Source: CAIPVR01 sp049316905 (lineage in GTDB: Bacteria > Actinomycetota > Acidimicrobiia > Acidimicrobiales > Microtrichaceae). Taken from it: a DNA stretch of 21,881 nt. A program made the translations under genes and the position numbers. The stretch is taken from the NCBI GenBank assembly GCA_049316905.1, contig JBMOJH010000053.1, forward strand, positions 1-21,881. Direction: 5' to 3'. Below the pieces are notes generated by a model that made no database searches, had not been told where the DNA came from, and worked only from the letters and a program-made list of their open reading frames with translations. Positions within the stretch are counted from its first letter, which is position 1. Each line of letters begins with the position of its first letter. Positions 1 through 6,399 of the stretch are shown piece by piece.

Positions 1-467
1 GCCGGCGTGCGGGCCAGACCGGCCGAGGCCGCCGTGTCGGTGAACCGGCCCCGCCCGTCGTTGATCAGCAGGCGGTCGGGCCGACCGACCCGCGTGAGGT
101 ACAGGTCCACGTCGCCGTCGCGGTCCACGTCCGCCGCGGCCACGCCAGAGGTCATCGCCGCCTCGCCGGACAGGTCACCGCCGCCGTGGGGCTCGTCCAG
201 GCCGGCGGAGCGCGTCACGTCGCTGAACCGCAGGCCCTCCGGGGCGGGTCCCGGCGCCGCGGCGGCGCGACCGGCCCCGGACGATCCCCCGGAGTCCCGG
301 CCGTCGGACGAGACGCGGATCACCACGAGGACCGCCAGCGCGAGCACCACGCCCACCACCGGAAGGAACCGCCGCACCGCCACCACCGATCCGGCCGCCG
401 GACCCCCCGCACGGCCGGCGATCACGGTACCGGCCCATCCCTTGTGGCGGGAGTCACCCCGCCCCAT
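1..467 (-). CDS. Membrane-anchored FG-GAP/VCBS repeat protein, UnbV/CRTAC1-like (partial, 3' end outside window)
   Basis: The frame is open from an ATG at 467 to the window edge (155 residues visible) with no stop. A short N-terminus is followed by one hydrophobic segment (about residues 34-51) without a lipobox, so it is probably a signal anchor with the rest outside the cell. An Ala/Gly/Pro-rich linker leads to the first repeat: FSDVTRSAGL at 81-90, a DxDxDGDxD calcium-loop motif at 113-121, LYLT, then LLINDGRGRFTDTA. That is the pattern of FG-GAP/VCBS repeats in CRTAC1 and UnbV-type proteins, which fold as beta-propellers. The C-terminal ASPIC/UnbV domain that would settle the family lies beyond the window. 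The gene is divergent from a UnbU-like gene 32 nt away. No clear ribosome-binding site precedes the ATG; in-frame GTG codons near residue 28 are alternative starts. Family assignment is fairly firm; function is unknown. Confidence 0.72.
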   Translation of the reverse strand, partial: MGRGDSRHKGWAGTVIAGRAGGPAAGSVVAVRRFLPVVGVVLALAVLVVIRVSSDGRDSGGSSGAGRAAAAPGPAPEGLRFSDVTRSAGLDEPHGGGDLSGEAAMTSGVAAADVDRDGDVDLYLTRVGRPDRLLINDGRGRFTDTAASAGLARTP

Positions 468-470
468 ACT
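442..470 (+). promoter_or_regulatory. Candidate sigma-70-type promoter with internal inverted repeat (UnbU-like gene)
   Basis: TTGTGG (442-447) and CATACT (465-470) are separated by exactly 17 nt and lie 30 nt before the TTG start. A perfect inverted repeat, GGCGGG (446-451) and CCCGCC (458-463), fills the spacer and could be an operator. The element overlaps the first codons of the divergent FG-GAP gene if that gene starts at 467. Match to consensus is modest (3 of 6 and 4 of 6). Confidence 0.35.
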
Positions 471-499
471 CGTGCGGTGGAACGGGCCGGGAGGACCCC

Positions 500-2029
500 T
501 TGACGCAGGCCGAACCGCTCCGGGCGGTCGTGGTCCCGCGGGGCGCCACCGCGGTGCTCGACGCGCCGCCGCTCGCCGTGGCTCCCCCAGCATGGACGGT
601 CCGTCTCCCCCGTCCGACCGACCCGCGGCTGCACGTGGCCGCGTGCCTGCTCACGGTGCAGGTCCTCGGCCAGGTGGCGATCGGCTTCGAGTTGTCGATC
701 GCCCAGATCCTGGTCGCCCTCGGCACCGCCGGGCTGATCGAGGCGATCGTGACGGCCCGGCGGGAACGGGCGATCGCCTGGCCGGCCAGCGCGCTCCTCA
801 CCGGCAACGGGGTGGCCCTCATCCTCCGGGTGCCCGGCACCGAGCACGGCGACTGGTGGAGCATGCGCGGGTGGTACGTGTTCGCGGCCACCGCCGCGCT
901 CGCGGTGCTGTCGAAGTACGCGATCCGCGCCGGCGGGCGGCCGCTGTTCAACCCGTCAAACCTGGCCCTGGTGGCCGCCTTCGTGATCCTCGGTCCCGGC
1001 ATCGCGGACCCGCAGGACCTGTGGTGGGGTCCGTGGTCGGTGGGCCTCGCGCTCACGTACCTCGTCATCCTCGGCGGCGGGCTCGCGATCACCCGGCGCC
1101 TCCACCTGCTGCGGGTCTCCGCCGCCTTCTGGGGCGTGTTCGCCGTGCTGATGGCCGCGCTCGCGCTCTCCGGTCACGCGATGTCGGCGCGCTGGCACCT
1201 GGGACCGGTGGAGGGGTTCGAGTACTGGACCACGCTGACCCTCTCGCCGGAGATCCTGATCTTCCTGTTCTTCATGATCACCGACCCGCGGACCGCAGCG
1301 CGGGGCCGGTCCGCCTCCGTGCTGTACGCCGGCGCGGTGGCCGCGGCGAGCGCGGTCCTCGTGTCGTTCCAGCACACCGAGTACGCCACCAAGGTCGCGT
1401 TGCTGGCCGGGCTCGTGCTCGTGTGCGCCGGACGCCCGCTGCTCGAGCGCTGGGCGCCGGCCGACGACGACCCGGGACCGGCCCGCTGGCTGCGCAGCGA
1501 CGGGCGCCGTCCGGTGCTGTTCGGGGTGGCGGCCCTCCTGGTGGTCGGCGTCACGGTGTCGGCCGGCGCCTGGGTGGGCCCCCCGGCCACGGCCGCCGAC
1601 GCGGGCCGACGGCCCGCGCTCCAGCTCCGCGCCGACCAGGTGCCCGACCGGGTGACGATGGGGGCGGACGCCCGCTCGGTGGGTGGGGCGCTCGACATGG
1701 CCGCCGCCCGCGACCTCGCCGCGGAGGCGGTGGTGGACCTCGTGCTCGCGGACCGGGCGGCCGCCACCGGCGACCGGGAACTCGCGGGCACGGTCGCATC
1801 CGGGCCCTGGTACCGCGAACTGACCGCCCGGCCCCCGACCCCGGCGCCGGAGCGGACCGTCCGCAGCGCCCATGTGGACGTGGTGCGGGACCTCGCCGAC
1901 TTCCAGGCCACGCCACGACTCTCGGTGGAGCTCACGGGCACGTTGGACGGCGCGCCGTGGAGCGAGACGTTCCACCTCGTGCGAGGCGACCGCGCCTACC
2001 TCATCGAGAAGGCCGTCCCGGCGGGCTGA
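500..2029 (+). CDS. UnbU-like / RnfD-NqrB-like integral membrane protein
   Basis: A 509-residue protein starting at TTG 500, chosen because GGGAGGA (489-495) sits 4 nt upstream and there is no better start. It has about ten hydrophobic segments up to residue 315, another at about 338-358, and then a roughly 150-residue soluble C-terminal part. RPLFNPSN (147-154) and FFMITDPRT (257-265) are hallmarks of the RnfD/NqrB/RnfE superfamily of electron-transport membrane subunits. The SGAT-type motif that carries covalent FMN in RnfD/NqrB is not visible at the expected place, just before the TDP motif. The rest of an Rnf complex is absent. Together with a divergent FG-GAP protein this matches UnbU, the membrane partner of UnbV in enediyne clusters, which also occurs outside them. 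The substrate is unknown; transport or electron transfer is speculative. Confidence 0.7.
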   Translation: MTQAEPLRAVVVPRGATAVLDAPPLAVAPPAWTVRLPRPTDPRLHVAACLLTVQVLGQVAIGFELSIAQILVALGTAGLIEAIVTARRERAIAWPASALLTGNGVALILRVPGTEHGDWWSMRGWYVFAATAALAVLSKYAIRAGGRPLFNPSNLALVAAFVILGPGIADPQDLWWGPWSVGLALTYLVILGGGLAITRRLHLLRVSAAFWGVFAVLMAALALSGHAMSARWHLGPVEGFEYWTTLTLSPEILIFLFFMITDPRTAARGRSASVLYAGAVAAASAVLVSFQHTEYATKVALLAGLVLVCAGRPLLERWAPADDDPGPARWLRSDGRRPVLFGVAALLVVGVTVSAGAWVGPPATAADAGRRPALQLRADQVPDRVTMGADARSVGGALDMAAARDLAAEAVVDLVLADRAAATGDRELAGTVASGPWYRELTARPPTPAPERTVRSAHVDVVRDLADFQATPRLSVELTGTLDGAPWSETFHLVRGDRAYLIEKAVPAG

Positions 2030-2038
2030 CGATCCCTG

Positions 2039-2070
2039 CCGTCCGGACGGCCGGCACGGGCAGTTGCCCG
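2039..2070 (+). terminator. Possible stem-loop region after the UnbU-like gene
   Basis: Ten bases after the stop codon there is a 14 nt perfect palindrome (GCCGTCCGGACGGC, 2039-2052), then a hairpin CGGGC-AGTT-GCCCG (2057-2070). No T-run follows, so this is not a classical intrinsic terminator; U-tract-poor hairpins are common in actinobacteria. Weak call. Confidence 0.25.
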
Positions 2071-2148
2071 CCTACCGCAACCGCGGCGCCGGCCGAGCGT
2101 CCGCTGCCGTTGTCGCCGCAACGTGAGGGCTCGTCGAGCGGCGTTCAG

Positions 2149-2154
2149 TACGGT
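2149..2154 (+). promoter_or_regulatory. Candidate -10 element of the lipoprotein gene
   Basis: TACGGT fits the actinobacterial TANNNT -10 pattern. A start of transcription near 2161 would give a leader of about 40 nt. That leader contains an inverted repeat GCCGGC (2160-2165 and 2173-2178) and a GGGGGA ribosome-binding site (2191-2196) 4 nt before the ATG. No convincing -35 is seen. Confidence 0.3.
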
Positions 2155-2199
2155 TTCGGGCCGGCTGGCACCGCCGGCTCCTGGGGCGATGGGGGAACC

Positions 2200-2850
2200 A
2201 TGGTTCGGAACGTGCGTGGGATGGGGTTCGTGGTGGTACTGGCCGCGCTGGCGACGGTGGCAGTGGGTTGTGTGATGCCGCCGTCGGAGCCGCCGCCACC
2301 GGCGGCGTGTGCGCCGGGGACGTTCTCGGCGTCGGGCACGGTCCCGTGTTCGCCGGCGCCGATCGGCACCTACGTCGCAGGTTCGGGCGCGACCGCGCCG
2401 ACGCCGTGCCCGGCCAACACGACCACGCTGGCGGTCGCGTCGACGTCGGGGGCGGACTGCGTGCAGGTCCCGGCGTTCGCCTGGAACCAGACGGTGCCGG
2501 TCAACGGCCAGTCGGCGCCGTTCTCCCGGACGGTCACCAGCGGCGTGGTCGTGACCGCCACCCTCAACTGCAGCGGCACGACCCCGATCACGGTCGGCAA
2601 CATCCAACTCAGGGAGTTGCAGCCGGGCGTGTTGTCGACGTCGGTCGCCGGCCGGGGCTTCTCACCCTCCAGTCCCGCCGTGTGCGGCGGGACCTACGTG
2701 CTGCCTCCCGTCGCGGCGTCGTTCGTGTTCGAGGCCGGCAATCGGCTCGTGGCCGGCGGTGGCGGCCTCCCGACCGGGTCCACGTTGACGGTGGCGGTTC
2801 GCGGTGACCTCGGTGCCGGTCCGACCCAGTTGCTCGACGCCGCCGTGTGA
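2200..2850 (+). CDS. Putative lipoprotein with GCC2/GCC3-like cysteine-rich motif
   Basis: A 216-residue protein from ATG 2200, with GGGGGA 4 nt upstream. The same frame is open far upstream, but that is antisense or out of frame with better genes. Residues 1-24 form a lipoprotein signal: basic start, hydrophobic core (10-22) and A-V-G-C with the lipidated cysteine at 24. Then come a Pro-rich spacer and a Cys/Gly/Thr segment (CAPGTFSASG, PCSPAPIGTYV, GATAPTPCP, ASTSGADC). Its spacing resembles the ephrin-receptor-like GCC2/GCC3 motif that also occurs in environmental bacterial surface proteins. The remaining 130 residues look beta-rich, with two cysteines (CSG and CGG), and match no family I recognise. 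It follows the UnbU-like gene in the same direction, with a 170 nt gap. Probable cell-surface protein of unknown role. Confidence 0.7.
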   Translation: MVRNVRGMGFVVVLAALATVAVGCVMPPSEPPPPAACAPGTFSASGTVPCSPAPIGTYVAGSGATAPTPCPANTTTLAVASTSGADCVQVPAFAWNQTVPVNGQSAPFSRTVTSGVVVTATLNCSGTTPITVGNIQLRELQPGVLSTSVAGRGFSPSSPAVCGGTYVLPPVAASFVFEAGNRLVAGGGGLPTGSTLTVAVRGDLGAGPTQLLDAAV

Positions 2851-2876
2851 GACCCGCCGGGAACTGACCCGGATAC

Positions 2877-5087
2877 CTATCCCCCGGCGCCGGGCACCAC
2901 CCGGTAGGCGTCGTAGACGCTGTCGATGGTCCGCAGCCGGTTGAGGAGCGTCTCGAGCTGGGCGGCCTCGCCGAGCTCGAACTCGAAACGCATCTTCGCC
3001 ACCCGGTCGCCACCGGCGTGACTCTGGCTGCTGATGATGTTCACGTGGTGCTCCGACAGCGTGGAGATCACCTCCTGGAGCAGCCGCGGCCGGTCGAGCG
3101 CCTTCACCTCGACGAGGGCGAGGAAGTCACCCGAGGAGTCCTTGTCCCAGTCGACGTCGATGATCCGCTCCGACTGGCCCTGCGCGAGCGAGGAGGCGTT
3201 CGCACAGTCCGTGCGGTGCACCGACACGCCACGGCCCCGGGTGATGAACCCGATGATCTCGTCGCCGGGCACCGGGGTGCAGCAGCGGGCCATCCGAACC
3301 AGCACGTCGTCGAAGCCCTCGACGTGCACGCCGGCCGGACGGTTCCGCCGGCGGCCCTGGGTGCGGACCGGGGTGGAGACCACCTCCTCGCGCTCGCTCT
3401 CGGCGTCGCGGATCAGCTTCACCACGCGGGCCGCCACCGACTCGGGTGACACGTGGTGCTCGCCGATCGCCGCGAACAGGGCGTCGACCGACTGGTACTT
3501 CAGCTGGCCGGCCACGTCGGCCACCGCTGCGCCGTTCATGATCCGCTGGGTGGGCAGGCCCTCGCGGCGCAGCGCCTTCACGAGCGACTCACGGCCCGCC
3601 TCCAGCGCGTCCTCGCGGCGCTCCCGGGAGAACCACTGGCGGATCTTGGCCGAGGCCGAGCGGGTGCCCACGAAGTCGAGCCAGTCACGGCTCGGGCCGG
3701 CGCCGGCCACCTTCGAGGTGAAGATCTCGACGGTGTCGCCCGAGGAGAGCTTGCTGTCGAGCGGCACGAGCCGCCCGCCCACGCGGGCGCCGATGCAGCG
3801 GTGCCCCACCTCGGTGTGGATGGCGTACGCGAAGTCGACCGGCGTGGACCCGGCGGGCAGCGTGACCACGTCGCCCTTCGGCGTGAAGAGGAACACCTCG
3901 TCCTGGTCGAGGTCGATCTTCAGGTTCGCCATGAACTCGCCGGGGTCGGTCATCTCCTGTTGCCAGTCGACGATCCGGCTGAGCCAGGCCACGTCCTCGG
4001 AGTGGCCCTCCTTGTACGAGAAGTGCGCCGCCACGCCCCACTCGGCGCGGTTGTGCATCTCCTGGGTGCGGATCTGCACCTCGAGCGGGCGCCCGCCCGG
4101 ACCGATCACCGTGGTGTGCAGCGACTGGTACAGGTTGAACTTGGGCATGGCGACGTAGTCCTTGAACCGCCCCGGCACCGGCGTCCACAGCGAGTGGATG
4201 CTGCCCAGCGCCGCATAGCAGTCCTTGGAGGACTCCACCACGACCCGCAGGCCGACGAGGTCGAAGATCTCGTCGAACTGCTTGCCCTTCACGACCATCT
4301 TCTCGTAGATCGACCACAGGTGCTTCGGGCGCCCGGTCACCTCCGCCGAGATGTTCACCTCGGTGAGGCGTGACCGCACCGCGTCGAGCACGTCGGCCAG
4401 GTACGCCTCTCGTTCCGGGGTGCGCTCGGCGACCATGTGGTCGATCTCCGCGTAGCGCTTCGGGTGCAGCGCGGCGAAGCACAGGTCCTCGAGCTGCTGC
4501 TTCACCTCCTGCATCCCCAGGCGGTGCGCGAGCGGCGCGTAGATGTCGAGCGTCTCGGTGGCGGTGCGGTCCTGCTTCCAGGCGGGCAGCGCCGCGATGG
4601 TCCGCATGTTGTGCAGCCGGTCGGCGAGCTTGATGACGAGCACCCGCAGGTCCTTCGCCATCGCCACCAGCATCTTGCGCATCGTGGCGGCCTGCTGGGC
4701 CTCCTTGGAGTCGAAGTGGATGCGCTCGAGCTTGGTGACGCCGTCGACGATCTCGCGCACCTCGGGCCCGAACGACTCCTCGATCTCCTCGAGGGTCAGG
4801 ACCGTGTCCTCCACCGCGTCGTGCAGGAGGGCCGCGGCGATGGTCACGTCGTCCATGCCGTAGCGGGCGACGATCCCCGCCACCGCGAGCGGATGGGTGA
4901 TGTACGGCTCGCCCGACCGGCGCAGCTGACCCCGGTGCGAGCCCGCGGCGATGCGATAGGCCTCCGTGATCGTGTCGACCGAACCCCGGGGGTGGAACCG
5001 CCGGTACTGGTCGACGATCTCCTGGACCTCCATGGCCGGCGGCTGGGAGTGCCGGCGCCACGGCAGCACGCGGGTCACCGTGGGCAT
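2877..5087 (-). CDS. rel: Bifunctional (p)ppGpp synthetase/hydrolase (RSH family, Rel)
   Basis: A 736-residue full-length RSH protein that makes and degrades the stringent-response alarmone (p)ppGpp. The HD hydrolase domain is intact (H65, HD 89-90, ED 93-94, D156 in KLADRLHN). The synthetase domain carries R-F-K-D at 307-310, the RXKD motif typical of bifunctional enzymes rather than the EXDD of synthetase-only RelA, and YQSLHT at 320-325. A TGS domain (about 400-465, from VFLFTPKGDV), a Cys-rich region (RCCTPVPGDEIIGF) and a C-terminal ACT domain follow. The ATG at 5087 has GGGAG about 5 nt upstream. It lies 97 nt downstream of secF in the same direction; the apt gene that separates secF and rel in mycobacteria is missing. 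The 26 nt before the convergent lipoprotein gene contain no clear terminator. Confidence 0.96.
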   Translation of the reverse strand: MPTVTRVLPWRRHSQPPAMEVQEIVDQYRRFHPRGSVDTITEAYRIAAGSHRGQLRRSGEPYITHPLAVAGIVARYGMDDVTIAAALLHDAVEDTVLTLEEIEESFGPEVREIVDGVTKLERIHFDSKEAQQAATMRKMLVAMAKDLRVLVIKLADRLHNMRTIAALPAWKQDRTATETLDIYAPLAHRLGMQEVKQQLEDLCFAALHPKRYAEIDHMVAERTPEREAYLADVLDAVRSRLTEVNISAEVTGRPKHLWSIYEKMVVKGKQFDEIFDLVGLRVVVESSKDCYAALGSIHSLWTPVPGRFKDYVAMPKFNLYQSLHTTVIGPGGRPLEVQIRTQEMHNRAEWGVAAHFSYKEGHSEDVAWLSRIVDWQQEMTDPGEFMANLKIDLDQDEVFLFTPKGDVVTLPAGSTPVDFAYAIHTEVGHRCIGARVGGRLVPLDSKLSSGDTVEIFTSKVAGAGPSRDWLDFVGTRSASAKIRQWFSRERREDALEAGRESLVKALRREGLPTQRIMNGAAVADVAGQLKYQSVDALFAAIGEHHVSPESVAARVVKLIRDAESEREEVVSTPVRTQGRRRNRPAGVHVEGFDDVLVRMARCCTPVPGDEIIGFITRGRGVSVHRTDCANASSLAQGQSERIIDVDWDKDSSGDFLALVEVKALDRPRLLQEVISTLSEHHVNIISSQSHAGGDRVAKMRFEFELGEAAQLETLLNRLRTIDSVYDAYRVVPGAGG

Positions 5088-5126
5088 GTCAGCTCCCGGG
5101 GGCCGCGTGGGCGTCGCATCGCGCCA

Positions 5127-5132
5127 AGGCTA
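5127..5132 (-). promoter_or_regulatory. Candidate -10 element for rel
   Basis: On the minus strand TAGCCT lies 39 nt before the ATG of rel, in a context (GTCGGTAGCCT) very like the pdxS promoter (GTCGGTAGACT at 20831-20841). It fits TANNNT. Unlike pdxS, rel would have a leader containing its ribosome-binding site. No clear -35. Confidence 0.35.
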
Positions 5133-5142
5133 CCGACCGCGC

Positions 5143-5156
5143 CCCGCCGCGGCGGG
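5143..5156 (-). terminator. Palindrome downstream of secF
   Basis: A perfect 14 nt palindrome, CCCGCCGCGGCGGG, begins 28 nt after the secF stop codon, in the gap before rel. It could form a hairpin in the secDF transcript, but no T-run follows. It could equally be a binding site just upstream of the rel -10 candidate. Confidence 0.25.
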
Positions 5157-5184
5157 CCGCACCGGGCCGCGGGGCGGCGACCGC

Positions 5185-6399
5185 TCAGCGCTTCTTCTTC
5201 TTGCGCGGCCGGGGCGGATGGCCACCGAAGGTGGCGGCCGGCGCGGGCCGGGGCGTCGTCGTATCCGGATCCGCCGAAGGGGCGGCAGCCGTGTCGCCGT
5301 CGGCCGTGTCCGTCGCTGCCCGTTCCCGGGTGGCGGTCGCGGTGCCACCACCCGCGGAGGGGCGGGCCGGCACGGTGGAACGCCCGCGTGCCGCGGTGGA
5401 CGACGTGATGCCGTACCAGGCCGTGTCGGACAGGTCCGCGCCCCGGGCCCCGAGCTTGGCCCGCACCTCGCGCCAGCGCGGCTCGCGTTCCTTCAGCACC
5501 ACCGTCAGCGGCGCCGCCACGAAGAGCGACGAGTACGTACCGGAGATCAGACCGATCAGCAGCGCCAGGCTGAAATCACCGAGCGACGCCTGACCGAACA
5601 CCAACTGCCCGATGATCAGCACCGACAGCACGGGGATGATCGTGATCAGGGTCGTGTTGAGCGACCGCATGAACACCTGGTTCAGCGAGCGCCGCATCAC
5701 GGCGGTGTAGGTGTACTGGCCGGTGCGCGCGAGCCGCGAGCCGTTCTCCTGGACGCGGTCGTACACCACGATCGTGTCGTACAACGAGAAGCCCAGGATC
5801 GTGAGGAAGGAGATCACCGTCGCCGGGGTCACCTCGATCTGGAACACCGAGTACACGCCGACGGTGATGATGATGTCGTGCACCACGGCCACGAGCGCGG
5901 CCACGGCCATCTTCGCCTCGAGCCGCCACGTGATGTAGAGCGCGATCAGCACCATGAAGACGATGAGCGACAGACGCGCCTGGCTGGTGATGTCCTCGCC
6001 CCACGACGGGCCCACGGTGTTGACCTTCACCTCGCCGGGTTGCAGCCCGGCCGCCTCGGCGAGTGCATCGGCCGCCTTGGCGCCCTCGGCCACCGAGCCC
6101 ACCTGGCCGGAGACCCGCAGGATCCGCCCGCCCTCGGTGGTGGTGGCCTCCTGGACCTTCTCCGCCGCGTTGGGCCCGAACTGGGCGAGGGTCTCCTCGG
6201 CCTTGGCCTGGGTGAAGGTGGTCGAGGGGATCTCCCACACCGACCCGCCCTCGAAGTCGATCGAGAGGTCGATGCCCCTGGTGAAGAACGAGACCACGGA
6301 GATCAGGACGAGCACCACCGACAGCACGGTGGTGAAGCGCCAGACCTTCGGGAAGTCGAAGTCGTTGGTGCCGCGGTAGAGCTCGCGTCCGAGGCCCAT
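5185..6399 (-). CDS. secF: Protein translocase subunit SecF
   Basis: A 404-residue membrane protein that, with SecD and YajC, uses the proton motive force to help the SecYEG-SecA translocon release exported proteins. TM1 is at about 20-40, followed by IDFEGGSVWEI (the first conserved block), a periplasmic domain, then five further TM segments from about 143 to 300. The family signature SLYDTIVVYDRVQEN contains the conserved Asp of the proton relay. The C-terminal 100 residues are a low-complexity Ala/Thr/Pro tail ending in the basic stretch RPRKKKKR, longer than usual. The ATG overlaps the secD stop by one base (TGATG), implying translational coupling. The assignment is secure. Confidence 0.95.
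   Translation of the reverse strand: MGLGRELYRGTNDFDFPKVWRFTTVLSVVLVLISVVSFFTRGIDLSIDFEGGSVWEIPSTTFTQAKAEETLAQFGPNAAEKVQEATTTEGGRILRVSGQVGSVAEGAKAADALAEAAGLQPGEVKVNTVGPSWGEDITSQARLSLIVFMVLIALYITWRLEAKMAVAALVAVVHDIIITVGVYSVFQIEVTPATVISFLTILGFSLYDTIVVYDRVQENGSRLARTGQYTYTAVMRRSLNQVFMRSLNTTLITIIPVLSVLIIGQLVFGQASLGDFSLALLIGLISGTYSSLFVAAPLTVVLKEREPRWREVRAKLGARGADLSDTAWYGITSSTAARGRSTVPARPSAGGGTATATRERAATDTADGDTAAAPSADPDTTTPRPAPAATFGGHPPRPRKKKKR

Noticed and set aside
7..2199. Very long plus-strand open frame (from 7) running into the lipoprotein gene
   Set aside because: It is antisense to the FG-GAP gene and out of frame with the UnbU-like gene, and its translation is Arg/Pro/Gly-rich without any family motif. 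Only the part from the ATG at 2200, with lipoprotein signal and ribosome-binding site, is real.
1..2850. Enediyne biosynthetic gene cluster
   Set aside because: Only UnbU/UnbV-like genes are seen; no enediyne PKS, thioesterase or tailoring genes are visible, and the right flank is housekeeping.
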